Shown: positions 1-8,626, counted from the first letter of the stretch. The stretch is 25,566 nt of DNA from Acidobacteriota bacterium (GCA_003165615.1 PLWR01000302.1:1-25566); one strand, 5' to 3'. A program made the numbers and translations. The notes: generated by a model not told the origin, from the letters alone.

Positions 1-88
1 AAATCAGGACCATGCCGTAGAAGACGAGGTCCCAAAGACCCAGGACTCGGCTCAGATGTTGGGGGGGGGCTTCGATAGATTGTCCCAT
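1..88 (-). CDS. APC-type amino acid/polyamine permease, N-terminal fragment
   Basis: The reverse strand reads ATG at 88 and stays open to the window edge. It gives about 29 residues, including HLSRVLGLWDLVFYGMVLI. This matches the first transmembrane entry of APC-superfamily permeases, where an LGLWDLVFYG-like stretch precedes the first helix. These are inner-membrane transporters of amino acids or related amines. Only the N-terminus is present, so substrate and completeness are unknown. No convincing Shine-Dalgarno sequence precedes the ATG. The gene diverges from the glycosidase-like gene at 407, with 318 bases between their start codons. It may be unrelated to the sugar cluster. Confidence 0.6.
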   Translation of the reverse strand, partial: MGQSIEAPPQHLSRVLGLWDLVFYGMVLI

Positions 89-292
89 GTCGTTTATGGA
101 GGGGCCGGCTCGCAAACATCCAAAGCAGCCTAACGCCGCATCCTGTCATCTCCTGATGTCGCGTCCCGAGAAATAGTGGGGAGCGCAGAATTATCCCGGC
201 CGGCGGGATTACTCTCCGGCTTTCGTTTCAATAAGGTTCGGGGCTCCCTTCCCCGTGCCCATCACATACCTTCCCTAAATAGAAATCTCGGG

Positions 293-322
293 TTGACATC
301 TTAGCATAATATATCATATAAA
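293..322 (+). promoter_or_regulatory. Sigma-70-like promoter of the secreted glycosidase-like gene
   Basis: TTGACA at 293-298 and TATAAA at 317-322 are separated by 18 bases, a good housekeeping-sigma arrangement. The downstream gene starts at 407, leaving a leader of roughly 80 bases. The -10 region overlaps the TCATATA half-site at 314-320 that recurs at two other promoters of this window, so a repressor bound there would block RNA polymerase. The stretch 89-292 shows no gene. Confidence 0.5.
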
Positions 323-330
323 ACTTGCGG
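314..330. promoter_or_regulatory. Degenerate copy of the TCATATA-N3-TATATGA operator
   Basis: TCATATA at 314-320 matches the left arm of the perfect inverted repeat at 8611-8627, but the right arm is not conserved here. An alternative small palindrome, TATAT-C-ATATA, spans 310-320. The site sits on the -10 element of the promoter at 293-322. The regulator is not proven; the GntR/FCD protein at 20169 is the only transcription factor seen in the window. Confidence 0.3.
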
Positions 331-406
331 TTAATGGTGTGCAGCCGTCTAAACCCATTTGATGGAATTGCCCAACTCGCGCTCTGCCGAGAAGCCGGAG
401 GCTGGC

Positions 407-2287
407 ATGTCGTGCAATTATTGCAATTACGGTTATACCTTTTCCAATAGGTTCGTCAGGGCCGTAATCGCATTCTTGTTCTTGACCCAGATTTCCTGGG
501 CAAGTGCGTCCGGCCCCGTTTTGGCCAACCCCCCGAAGTCCTCGGCAATGGCACAGGCGGGGGCAGGCATGAATCAAGGCAAATTTATCGGGTGGCAGGT
601 TCACACCAATTTCGCACAAGAAGCGCTTACCCACGCCCGCGAGCATGAAGTGAACTCAATGATCCTCGAGTTTCACCCCAATGCTGAGCAACCCGGACGG
701 GGATTTGCGACCCTTGTGGACGATCTCGCTTTGGATGAATCCGCTCCCAAGGTGGCCAAGAGGGGAAAGGCGAAGGACGAGGTCCTGAAGTTGCGCGCCA
801 ACATCGGAGGGATCATCCAGCAGGCCGCCAAACAAAAAATTGACGTCTATTTTGCAGACTTTGAGATCACTTTTCCTCGCGGCATGACAGAGGCATACCC
901 CTCCGCCGCCGACTTGAACTCCGAGTTCGCATGGCAGTTTTTGGAGAAGCGCCTGGATGAGGTGTGGAGCGCGCTGCCGCAATTGGCAGGAATTGTTCTC
1001 TACACGGACGAGCCTGACGACCTCATCATCTATAACCAAAAAAACATTGATCGGCAGGCAGCGGTGCGGAGACTGATTGAACTTTATCTCCGCGTTTGCC
1101 GACGTCATGGTGGTCGGCTGGCCGTATGCACGTTTGCGGATTACGCATCAGAGCGGTACGACATACTTATTTCTGCCTTACGGCAGATTCCTCCGTCCAA
1201 AGACTTGTTGGTTGACAACTATATCTGTCCGAGTGATTGGGGATTCATCCGGTTGGTTAACCCCGCCATCGGCAAGACCGGGCACCCCGAGTTTCTAACT
1301 GCCAATTACGCAGACGAGGTGCTGGGACAAGCTCAAATCCCAATCTGCGAAGCTCGGCTACTCCAGGACCGCATCCTCGAGGCGCAGCGAAGGGGCGCAA
1401 AGCTCGTGGGTATCAATGGATATATTTCCTGGTATGGCCGGAAGATCTTCGGCACGCCCACGGAGATCAATCTGGACCTTGCTCCGGCACTCCTGAGCGA
1501 TCCCCACCAGGATCCGGGGACATTGGTTCACCAATGGCTTGGCAAACATTATGGAGGGCCGGCGGCAGACGCTCTAACATCCGCCTTCCTCAACAGCTTC
1601 GATACGGCTGAGAAAGCCATCCAGACGTTGGGCTTTTGGAGCTCGGAATATCCCAAGAGCAGTTTCCCCGATCCCGTTTGGCTGGAGTTCTCGATTCGCA
1701 CGGAAGACCTGGCGATTTTCGATCCCTCCTACAAGTCGCTTGGGAATGAGCTTGTTCACCCCGACGCGAAGACCCTGGCAAGAGTGATTCAAGAAAAGGA
1801 CGAGGCGGTGTCGATGGCAGCCCAGGGTGTGAAGGCAGTCGAACAAATCAGGACGTCACTGAGCGAACCTGACTACCGGCTGCTCCACCGCCAATTCCTG
1901 TTGGCGTGGTATATCGCTCGCGCCTATCGGCTCTATATGGAGGCGTATTTCCGCTTTCGCATTTGGGACCAATCCGGCCGAGGACCTGTCCCCGCGGAAT
2001 TGTCAATGCTGACGGCCCAAATTGAAGCGCTCGCTGCGGAGATGGAAAAGGGCGTGGATTCGCCGCCGGTTTTTTGCCCGAAAAGCCTGCGAAGCTGCTT
2101 GAAAGTGCTGGAGGGATTCTTGAATGGCAAGCCTTTTCCCGACTATCCCACTTCGATGGTATATGCCCCGAGGGCACAGTATCCACCTTCGGGATCAACT
2201 GAGTGCTCGCCGGACACGCTTTATCCTTTCCCTACGATCGCGATCTTGGGTCCGCTGCCCACGCCCAAAGAGGTCACTTGTCGCTGA
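407..2287 (+). CDS. Secreted glycosidase-like TIM-barrel protein, family uncertain
   Basis: The protein has about 626 residues. I start it at ATG 407 because GGAGG at 397-401 lies 5 bases upstream and the product then opens with a signal peptide: FVRAVIAFLFLTQISWASASG within the first 45 residues. ATG 362 would add 15 residues with no such site. After the signal comes FIGWQVHTNFAQEAL and then alternating strands and helices. Acidic barrel-edge motifs include FADFEITFPRG and GIVLYTDEPDD, and later GINGYISWYGR. This layout resembles retaining glycosidases of the alpha-glucuronidase/hexosaminidase type, in which acidic residues end beta strands. The C-terminal third looks helical. I cannot assign a GH family, and the catalytic role is inferred only. 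The gene has its own promoter, diverges from the permease, and ends tail-to-tail with the amidohydrolase. Confidence 0.7.
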   Translation: MSCNYCNYGYTFSNRFVRAVIAFLFLTQISWASASGPVLANPPKSSAMAQAGAGMNQGKFIGWQVHTNFAQEALTHAREHEVNSMILEFHPNAEQPGRGFATLVDDLALDESAPKVAKRGKAKDEVLKLRANIGGIIQQAAKQKIDVYFADFEITFPRGMTEAYPSAADLNSEFAWQFLEKRLDEVWSALPQLAGIVLYTDEPDDLIIYNQKNIDRQAAVRRLIELYLRVCRRHGGRLAVCTFADYASERYDILISALRQIPPSKDLLVDNYICPSDWGFIRLVNPAIGKTGHPEFLTANYADEVLGQAQIPICEARLLQDRILEAQRRGAKLVGINGYISWYGRKIFGTPTEINLDLAPALLSDPHQDPGTLVHQWLGKHYGGPAADALTSAFLNSFDTAEKAIQTLGFWSSEYPKSSFPDPVWLEFSIRTEDLAIFDPSYKSLGNELVHPDAKTLARVIQEKDEAVSMAAQGVKAVEQIRTSLSEPDYRLLHRQFLLAWYIARAYRLYMEAYFRFRIWDQSGRGPVPAELSMLTAQIEALAAEMEKGVDSPPVFCPKSLRSCLKVLEGFLNGKPFPDYPTSMVYAPRAQYPPSGSTECSPDTLYPFPTIAILGPLPTPKEVTCR

Positions 2288-2389
2288 TTCGAGCAGGCGA
2301 CCACCTGGCACAGACAACTCGGGTTTAGTGTCTGCGATTTCCCGGAGGGACCGTTTATTCGTGGTGAGAAATCCGGGGCCAATTTTCAA

Positions 2390-3142
2390 TCATCGCGTTC
2401 GATCAAATAGCCGCTGAGATGTGTTAAACAAGATGTCCTGCCGGGTTTCTTCGGGGACACCCAAGGAGAGGATCTTCCCCATTTCCGTGTCCAGATCTTC
2501 AGGTGTATCCGAACCGATCAGCAAGCGGGAAGGCGGCACGTACCGGAGAACCTCGAGGATGTGATGGGGCATGAGCGAAGAGAGTTCAAGAAAGATATTC
2601 GGGCAGACATGGGCGGCCACAATCGCCTCGGCAAAGTAAATACTCCCCCCGCAATGGGCGAGAATAATATTCAACTCGGGGAACTTTAGAGCGGGCTTGA
2701 TAAAAAGCGACGGAAGTGCAAACGGGATTCCCGCACCAGTGTGAACAATGACGGGTAGGTGATAATTCAGCGCGGCCCCAAAGAAAAACTCCGCCCGCGG
2801 TGAGAGCGGATTCAGTGGCTGGTATTGGGGCTGCAATTTCAGCGCGCGACAGCCGAGTTCTTCCACGTAGCGGCGCAGCTCATCACGAAACGCGTCTTCT
2901 GGGAGAAACGGGTCAAGGCAAGCTGCACCGGTCAGACGGTCCGGATAAGCGCTTAACGCCTTGGCGATTTCATCGTGTGCCCTCCGGCGGTCATCGACGA
3001 CAGGAAATGGGATGACCAAGGCGCGGTCCACCCCATAGCGGTCCATTCGAGAGATCAGCTCTGCGGCCGAAAATTGCCGACCGGAGTGCAGTGCTTGACC
3101 GATATGGGTGTGTGCATCGTAAATCCGGAAGCCGTTTTTCAT
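2390..3142 (-). CDS. Amidohydrolase-2 family metal-dependent hydrolase
   Basis: This 250-residue TIM-barrel hydrolase belongs to the amidohydrolase-2 (lactonase/decarboxylase) group. The metal-site motifs are in order: DAHTHIG near residue 9, PVIVHTGAG near 130, ILAHCGG near 160 and LIGSDTPE near 210. These supply the two N-terminal histidines, two further histidines and the final aspartate, so the enzyme should be active. Members hydrolyse sugar lactones or decarboxylate acids; the exact substrate is unknown. The ATG overlaps the dehydrogenase stop as ATGA (3139-3142), which implies translational coupling. It is the last gene of the leftward operon and could act on a lactone or keto-acid product of the dehydrogenase step. 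No clear terminator is seen in the 102 bases up to the convergent gene. Confidence 0.85.
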   Translation of the reverse strand: MKNGFRIYDAHTHIGQALHSGRQFSAAELISRMDRYGVDRALVIPFPVVDDRRRAHDEIAKALSAYPDRLTGAACLDPFLPEDAFRDELRRYVEELGCRALKLQPQYQPLNPLSPRAEFFFGAALNYHLPVIVHTGAGIPFALPSLFIKPALKFPELNIILAHCGGSIYFAEAIVAAHVCPNIFLELSSLMPHHILEVLRYVPPSRLLIGSDTPEDLDTEMGKILSLGVPEETRQDILFNTSQRLFDRTR

Positions 3143-4197
3143 GATGCCAACCCCCGAATAATTCGGTCTCCCATCTCGGAGGTCCTTAGGGAGCCCCCGA
3201 GATCGGGGGTAGCGTTTGGCAATTCATCGAAAACGCCTTCCACCGCCCGGCGAATCATCCCCGCTCCCCGCACGGTTTCTGGATGGCCCAGCCAATCGAG
3301 CATCATCGCCACGGACAAGATCGTCGCGGTGGGGTTGGCAATTCTCTGCCCGCTGATATCGGGAGCGGAGCCGTGGGACGGCTGGAAGACTGCGAGTTCC
3401 TCTCCAATATCACCCGATGGGGCCATGCCCATGCCGCCCACCAGGGCGGCGGCAAGATCGGAGAGGATGTCGCCGAGGAAGTTCTCCGTCACCATCACGT
3501 CAAATGTGTTCGGACGCTTGATCAGATGGAGGGCTGCGGCGTCTGCGTAGAGCTTTTCGGTTCGAATGGCGGGGAATTCACGCGCAATTTCATCAAAAAT
3601 GCGGCGAAAGAAGGCCATCGACGGGAGTACGTTGGCCTTGTCCACTAGCGTCACCAGGCCGCGGCGACGGTTCGCCTCCCGAAAGGCCGCACGGAAGATT
3701 CTCTCGGAGGCTTCTCGCGATACCTTTAGGGAGTCGGTAATCACGGGTGCATTCGAAGCGTACGGTTTCAGTCGCGAGGAGAACAAACCCTCGGTGTTTT
3801 CACGAAAAATGACGAAGTCAATCTCCCCCTTGCGATACCCCTTCAGCGGCGTTTGCTGCTCATGGTAAAGGTAAACCGGGCGAACGCCACAATAGAGGTT
3901 AAGCTGCTCGCGCAAATCGAGCTGCGGTGTAATTTCCGTGCCATCTGGTAGGCGAACATCGGGCAGGCCGATGGCGCCGAGAAGAATCGCGCTACAACTT
4001 CGCAGCTCCTGAATAGTATCCGCTGATAAGGCGTCACCGGTTCGCAGGTAACACCCCGCCCCTACGTCGAACTCGCGGAGTTCGATCTCGATATCTTGAA
4101 GCCGGCGTACCACCTCGCGTAGAACTCGGACTCCTTCCGCGACGACCTCAGTGCCGATCCCATCCCCCGGAATTACTCCTATTTTGAACCGTTTCAT
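3139..4197 (-). CDS. Isocitrate/isopropylmalate-type NAD-dependent dehydrogenase
   Basis: This 352-residue protein is a beta-decarboxylating dehydrogenase of the isopropylmalate/isocitrate/tartrate group. The start IGVIPGDGIGTEV is the family N-terminus. FRENTEGLFSS corresponds to the substrate-binding region. DKANVLPSMAFFRRIF, VMVTENFLGDILSDLAA and FQPSHGSAPDISGQRIANP supply the catalytic lysine, the metal-binding aspartates and the cofactor-binding loop. The family oxidises and usually decarboxylates 2-hydroxy acids bearing a 3-carboxylate or hydroxyl. Housekeeping leuB normally sits with leucine genes. Here it lies between a kinase and an amidohydrolase, so a tartrate- or sugar-acid-type substrate is more likely (inference). 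It shares a 4-base overlap with the amidohydrolase and lies 162 bases after the kinase. Confidence 0.85.
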   Translation of the reverse strand: MKRFKIGVIPGDGIGTEVVAEGVRVLREVVRRLQDIEIELREFDVGAGCYLRTGDALSADTIQELRSCSAILLGAIGLPDVRLPDGTEITPQLDLREQLNLYCGVRPVYLYHEQQTPLKGYRKGEIDFVIFRENTEGLFSSRLKPYASNAPVITDSLKVSREASERIFRAAFREANRRRGLVTLVDKANVLPSMAFFRRIFDEIAREFPAIRTEKLYADAAALHLIKRPNTFDVMVTENFLGDILSDLAAALVGGMGMAPSGDIGEELAVFQPSHGSAPDISGQRIANPTATILSVAMMLDWLGHPETVRGAGMIRRAVEGVFDELPNATPDLGGSLRTSEMGDRIIRGLAS

Positions 4198-4359
4198 GGC
4201 CTACTACACCCAGTTGCCAGTCTCCTGCGTCAGATATTCGTTCATGGATTCAGCCCGTCCGGCTGACGTGGCTGAGGAAAACTATCCGGGGCGAGGGAAG
4301 CGGAACGCTCGTACCACGTTCCAGTGCACCCCTGCCGCGTTGTGATTTCAAAACCACCC

Positions 4360-5916
4360 TTAAGCAAGTGCCTCCGCCAGGCGAACGTACTGCTCCTTCA
4401 CCGCAGGGTAAAGATCGCGAAAGATGGCATAGAGGCGCATATAACGTTCGTGAATCTCCGGATTCGGGACTGATTTGGGGCCTAGTTTCACCCATTGTTT
4501 TACAACGTCATAGTCCTTATAGACTCCTACGCCAACCCCGGCGGCAACGGCGTTGCCGACCGGGGCTCCTTTGGAAGATTCTGCCAGTACGCATTCAACG
4601 TTGAGGATGTCGGCAAGGATTTGCCGCCAAAGCGGGTTATGGGCTCCCCCTTCGCTAAGCACTATTGGCAAGGTCATACGGACTCCGCTCTCCCGCATCA
4701 TCTGGAAGTTGTGCAACAGCGCGTACCCCGCACCCTCCATCAAAGCGCGAACCAGGTGCCCGCGCCCATGATTCAGGTTGAGGCCGAACATGACTCCGCG
4801 GGCATGAGTGTCCCAAATAGGTGTGCGCTCCCCCATAAAATAGGGGAGAATAATAAGCCCCTCACTGCCCGGGGGAGCACTGGCGGCCTCTCGACTGATA
4901 ATGTCATAGGCACTTATACCTGAGATCGACTCGGTGGCGCGCTCGAGCTGGCCAAATTGGTCGCGAAAATAGCGAATCAGGGCACCGCAGGAAACCAGCG
5001 CGGCCACGGTGGTGTACTTCCGACGCGAATCGGCGGTGTGAACAATGGAAATCATTCCCTTGGTGAAAGTCGGCTCCTCGTGAACCACACCCATCACGCC
5101 CGCTGTGCCCATCACCAGTTGCGTGGCGCCGGAATCAATGGCCCCCGCCGCAACCCACGCAGCCGTGGCGTCAACCGTTCCGGCCACCACCGGGGTCCCG
5201 GGCGCAAGGCCTGTCTGCTCGGCGGCTTCCCGGGTCACTTCCCCTACAACTTCGTCACAGGGATAGGGGTCTGGGAATTTGGCCGGGTCCATGCCAATCT
5301 CTTCGATCAATTCTTCGTCCCACTTGCGCTTCACGATGTCAAATACGATACCGAATAGCGAGGCATTGGAGTAATCGGTCACCGCTTTTCCCGTTAATTT
5401 AAGGCAAGGGTAGTCGGCTGCTGTCTGAACTTTGTATGTCCGCTTGTAAAGTTCGGGGCGGTTGTTCTTCTCCCACATGAATTTTGTCGTCGCGTAGTAA
5501 GGATCAATGGGATTGGCGCTTACCTGAAAAACCCGCTCTTCCCCAAGGTTTTGTCGAAGCCAATTACATTCCGCCGTGGCGCGGCGGTCCATCCAGATAT
5601 GCGCATTCTGAAGGGGACGAAGATCACGGTCCACCAGGATGCACGCCGGCGAAAGCGCGCTGATCGAAACACCCTTAATATCTTTCGGATCCACTTTGGC
5701 ATTCCGGATGGAAAGCCGTATGGTTTCGGCGACGGCGTTCCAGTACGACTCCGGATCGTGTTCGGCTTTCGCTCCAGGGAATCTGTCGTCTGAGTTCTTT
5801 CGGGTGATCAGAGGGTATTCAATGTAATGCGAGCCCACAACTGTTCCATCGATTGCCATCACGATGGCCTTCGTCCCACCTGTCCCCACATCGCAACCCA
5901 CCAGAAAGCCCGCCAT
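4360..5916 (-). CDS. FGGY-family carbohydrate kinase, xylulokinase-like
   Basis: This 518-residue cytoplasmic ATP-dependent sugar kinase has the expected family length. The N-terminal phosphate loop is LVGCDVGTGGTKAIV (residues 5-19). The substrate region IWMDRRATAECNWL follows near 110. The catalytic-base motif AGTVDATAAWVAAGA lies near 240. The C-terminal ATP-binding segment LSEGGAHNPLWRQILAD lies near 430. The FGGY group phosphorylates xylulose, ribulose, gluconate, glycerol and similar substrates. Xylulokinase is favoured by overall pattern and by the ketose epimerase just upstream, but related ketose substrates are possible. The start is well supported: GGGGAGGG lies 4 to 5 bases upstream of the ATG on the reverse strand. 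It is the second gene of the leftward operon, 125 bases after the epimerase. Confidence 0.88.
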   Translation of the reverse strand: MAGFLVGCDVGTGGTKAIVMAIDGTVVGSHYIEYPLITRKNSDDRFPGAKAEHDPESYWNAVAETIRLSIRNAKVDPKDIKGVSISALSPACILVDRDLRPLQNAHIWMDRRATAECNWLRQNLGEERVFQVSANPIDPYYATTKFMWEKNNRPELYKRTYKVQTAADYPCLKLTGKAVTDYSNASLFGIVFDIVKRKWDEELIEEIGMDPAKFPDPYPCDEVVGEVTREAAEQTGLAPGTPVVAGTVDATAAWVAAGAIDSGATQLVMGTAGVMGVVHEEPTFTKGMISIVHTADSRRKYTTVAALVSCGALIRYFRDQFGQLERATESISGISAYDIISREAASAPPGSEGLIILPYFMGERTPIWDTHARGVMFGLNLNHGRGHLVRALMEGAGYALLHNFQMMRESGVRMTLPIVLSEGGAHNPLWRQILADILNVECVLAESSKGAPVGNAVAAGVGVGVYKDYDVVKQWVKLGPKSVPNPEIHERYMRLYAIFRDLYPAVKEQYVRLAEALA

Positions 5917-6041
5917 TCTGCCCTCCCCTTACCGCCAGTGTTAGTGTACTCGTTGGATTAGCGGACAACACCCACAAACCTGACCACGTCTAGCGACGCA
6001 AGGTGCGACAGCACTTAGCTTGGAATCACCTTTGATCAGTT

Positions 6042-6911
6042 TTAATTACTGCCCTTCTCGACTTCCCCAGCAACGGCTCGCAAATTCTTTAAGCCTTCTA
6101 TGGCCAGGATTTCCCCGGATTCGGCAAACCTCCTCCATATGGCACAGAGCCTGTTTAGCTCTTCAAAGCTGGGGTCGAACGATTCGATGACCATGGGACC
6201 CCAATATCCAATGTCCTTCAAGGCGACGAAAAACTCTTTCCACGGAACAAGCCCAGTGCCCGGTATGCCCCTGTTGTTTTCACACACGTGGACGTACCCA
6301 AGGTATTCTCTCCCACAGGTTCTGACTGCTCCGGCAAAGCTGGTTTCCTCTCGAATCATATGAAAGGTGTCCAGGTGGACCTTCATGTTTCTTATTCCCA
6401 CATCCTGGCAATATTTCACCGCATCCTGTGCGGTGTTGATAAAGTGCGTTTCAAACCGGTTGACCGGTTCAATGGCAATAATGACGTCGCCTTTTTCCTT
6501 CGCATAATGGGCCACTTCGCGCATTGCCCCGACGGACCATTCCCACTCTTGCTCCGTCCTGGGCTTTCCCGTCAGGCAACCCCAACCTGCATACGTGACG
6601 CCGCCAAGGATCCTGGACCCCAGTTGAATGTTGATATCCACGAGCTTCTTCAGCGATTGAACTCCTGCCGCCCTCACCAATGGGTCAGGGGATATGAAGC
6701 TCGTGTTCTTGTTGAGGGTATTGGTGGTGACGACCTCAATCCCTACTTCGGTGACCTTCTCCCGCACCCTCTCGGTGGGGAATGCCTCAGGATGGCCTAT
6801 GAAGATATCGAGAGTCTCAAATCCCAGGTCCTTTGCCTTGGGTATGATCCAGAGGTCGCTTTCTGAAAAGTTTTCAGACCAAATAAAGGAATCGACTCCG
6901 ATTCTAAACAT
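6042..6911 (-). CDS. Ketose 3-epimerase (D-tagatose/D-psicose 3-epimerase-like)
   Basis: This 289-residue xylose-isomerase-like TIM barrel fits the tagatose/psicose 3-epimerase group in length and motifs. IAIEPVNRFETHFINTA near residue 150 is the hallmark strand. With VHLDTFHM, YVHVCENNRG and MVIESFDP it provides the four metal ligands (Glu, Asp, His, Glu) that bind a divalent ion and the ketose. The reaction inverts C3 of a free ketose; xylulose/ribulose or tagatose/sorbose pairs are plausible. GGAGG at 6918-6922 (reverse strand) sits 6 bases before the ATG, which fixes the start. It is the first gene of the leftward operon and faces the enolase remnant across a 188-base divergent promoter region that carries an operator-like repeat. 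Confidence 0.87.
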   Translation of the reverse strand: MFRIGVDSFIWSENFSESDLWIIPKAKDLGFETLDIFIGHPEAFPTERVREKVTEVGIEVVTTNTLNKNTSFISPDPLVRAAGVQSLKKLVDINIQLGSRILGGVTYAGWGCLTGKPRTEQEWEWSVGAMREVAHYAKEKGDVIIAIEPVNRFETHFINTAQDAVKYCQDVGIRNMKVHLDTFHMIREETSFAGAVRTCGREYLGYVHVCENNRGIPGTGLVPWKEFFVALKDIGYWGPMVIESFDPSFEELNRLCAIWRRFAESGEILAIEGLKNLRAVAGEVEKGSN

Positions 6912-7037
6912 ACCGATCCTCCAATCAAGGATGCTCGTTCGGACTGCGAGTTTCAGTGGCCCATTAATGCCCCCTCACGGCGTGGGTGGGCCTAAAATTG
7001 GGTCACCTCTGACCTCAGGCTTAACTTTCATCGTACA

Positions 7038-7054
7038 TCATATAACATATAAAA
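7038..7054. promoter_or_regulatory. Operator-like repeat in the divergent promoter region
   Basis: TCATATA-ACA-TATAAAA keeps the left arm and the TATA core of the perfect repeat at 8611-8627. Flanking bases are also shared: TACATCATATAA occurs at both places. AT-rich -10-like hexamers (TATAAC at 7041, TATAAA at 7048) overlap the site. It lies 46 bases before the enolase pseudogene and 127 bases before the leftward epimerase operon, so one bound regulator could affect both directions. Confidence 0.4.
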
Positions 7055-7099
7055 TGAATTATCAAATGCCGTTGTTATCCTCATGATTCCTGGAGCACC

Positions 7100-7628
7100 A
7101 TGAAGATCACAGGCGTCGAAGCGATTTACCTCCGTCAAACATTGGTAAAGGAACAGTGCGATAGCGGTCAGGATGCGCTGATCGTCAAAGTCACCATCGA
7201 TGCGGGGATCACTGGCATCGGGGAGGTTGACTCCTCGCTGGCGGCGGTGAAGGGAGGAGGAAAGCAACCGCCGCTCCTACCTGGATCTCATGGACCGGGG
7301 GAAAATCGATGTCGTGCAGATTGATCTGACACGTTGTGGTGGATTTACCGAGGCCGTTAAGATAGCCAGCCTTGCCCACGACCGCGGCCTAGTGGTGGCA
7401 AGCCACGGATTTTCAACCTACATCAACGTTGCGGCGGCGCTCCATTTCCTCAATGCCATTCCCAACACCCTGATCGTGGAGTTTGTCGCCGAAGAGGAAA
7501 CCACGCTGCGGGACAAGATCACCCGGCAGAGAATCCGTGCCGAAGATGGTTTCCTCAATATTCCAGATGCCCCCGGCTTGGGTACTGAACTCGATGAGGA
7601 AGAAGTAAGAAAACTGAGGATTGGCTAG
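7100..7628 (+). pseudogene. Enolase-superfamily sugar-acid dehydratase, internally deleted
   Basis: The first about 50 codons from ATG 7100 (GGAG 4 bases upstream) read as the N-terminal capping domain of a mandelate racemase/muconate lactonizing enzyme-type dehydratase, with [15 protein letters not shown] and [10 protein letters not shown]. Near 7250-7260 the homology jumps into another frame. It resumes as [28 protein letters not shown] and VVASHGFSTYINVAAALHF, to a stop at 7626-7628. This is the C-terminal part of the barrel. Family members run to about 380-400 residues, so some 200 are missing, including the catalytic lysine motif and the metal-binding Asp/Glu/Glu residues. The remainder cannot be functional. 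The intact enzyme would dehydrate an aldonic or uronic sugar acid. Confidence 0.8.
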
Positions 7629-7710
7629 TCACGCAACTTCGCATGATTCGCAGCGTCCGCCGAAACATCATTCGTAAATATGTTTATCTGATAATTTCTG
7701 AGGAGGAAAC

Positions 7711-8350
7711 ATGACGAACGGCCTTACTTCCTATCGCTTTTCATTTGGGTCCTGGAACCTCAGTGAAGGGGCTGATCCCTTTGGTCCCCCCGTGCGAGAC
7801 CCTTTCACCTTTGTGGAAAAGACGAAGATCGCCCAGCAACTGGGATTCGCCGCTTTACAATTCCACGATGATGATGCCGTGCCCGACCTTGATTTGCTCA
7901 GTCCGGCGGAGATAACCCGCCAAGCTCGTGCGACCCGGCAAATCCTTGCGGACCACGGACTGGCGGCGGAGTTCGTGGCGCCGCGCCTCTGGTTTAATCC
8001 CCACACGATTGATGGGGCTTACACCTCGAACAACCCAGCAGACCGCGCCTACGCATTGGAAAGGTCCATCAAAGCCATCGATATCGCCCACGAGTTGGGT
8101 TCGAACCTCCTGGTCCTGTGGTTAGCGCGCGAAGGAACATAGGTGCGCGAAGCCAAGTCGGTTCCCCATGCGCACACAGAAGAAGGAAGTCTCCGCGAGA
8201 CACCTCTCCAACAGCAAGCAGACCTTCCTCTGGCTGGTCGAAAAAGTGCGCAGCCCGAATCGCACCTTGCAGTCCGAGTTGGTGAAACAGCGGGATTACG
8301 AGGAGTTGACTCGCTACATCACCGCCCATTTGCTGGGGGTGGCCTACTAA
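7711..8350 (+). pseudogene. xylA: Xylose isomerase, internally deleted with a nonsense codon
   Basis: AGGAGG at 7701-7706 and ATG 7711 open a good N-terminus of an actinobacterial-type xylose isomerase: YRFSFGSWNLSEGADPFG, QFHDDDAVPDLDLL and EFVAPRLWFNPHTIDGAYTS. At 8140-8142 a TAG interrupts EGT-stop-VREAKS, where a tyrosine codon is expected. Shortly after, the central barrel is missing. In the +1 frame from 8168 the C-terminus resumes as MRTQKKEVSARHLSNSKQTF and LVKQRDYEELTRYITAHLLG, to a stop at 8348-8350. The family has about 390 residues and roughly 180 are lost, including most metal ligands. The intact enzyme interconverts xylose and xylulose, which would have supplied the kinase at 4360. 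It follows the decayed dehydratase by 82 bases. Confidence 0.8.
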
Positions 8351-8596
8351 CCATCGACGCGGTGTTGTTCGACGGGGAGCCAACTCAGCGTCCAGTTCGC
8401 AATGTTAGTGGATTCCCGGGAAGGGCACCATGGGCAAATAATGCACATCTGCAAGGCAGCCGGTTCAACTTGGGATCCGCTGTTCCGAACCACGGCGCCG
8501 GGAACAATTTCCAATGCGCACCGCAAATCTGCGTACCTTCCAAGTTGATTAGCCCGGGCAAGGTTCGTCAGGGAAATTCAGGACCAGAAATTAAGC
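8351..8596. other. Non-coding remainder after the xylose isomerase remnant
   Basis: No recognisable gene is seen in this stretch of about 250 bases. Open frames cross it, but their translations show no family motif or plausible start with a ribosome binding site. Confidence 0.4.
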
Positions 8597-8626
8597 TTGA
8601 CAGCCATACATCATATAAGATATATG
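8597..8626 (+). promoter_or_regulatory. Candidate promoter upstream of the TonB-dependent receptor
   Basis: TTGACA at 8597-8602 is followed after 18 bases by TATATG at 8621-8626. The -10 region lies inside a perfect inverted repeat (8611-8627), so regulation by a DNA-binding protein is likely. The nearest convincing gene downstream is the receptor at 9230, which leaves an unusually long leader of about 600 bases. Confidence 0.45.

Noticed and set aside
3186..3206. CCCCCGAGATCGGGGG hairpin considered as a terminator
   Set aside because: It lies within the dehydrogenase coding region and has no T-run on either strand.
7660..7700. AAACAT/ATGTTT pair before the xylose isomerase remnant considered as a fourth operator
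   Set aside because: The arms are only 6 bases and match the TCATATA motif poorly.
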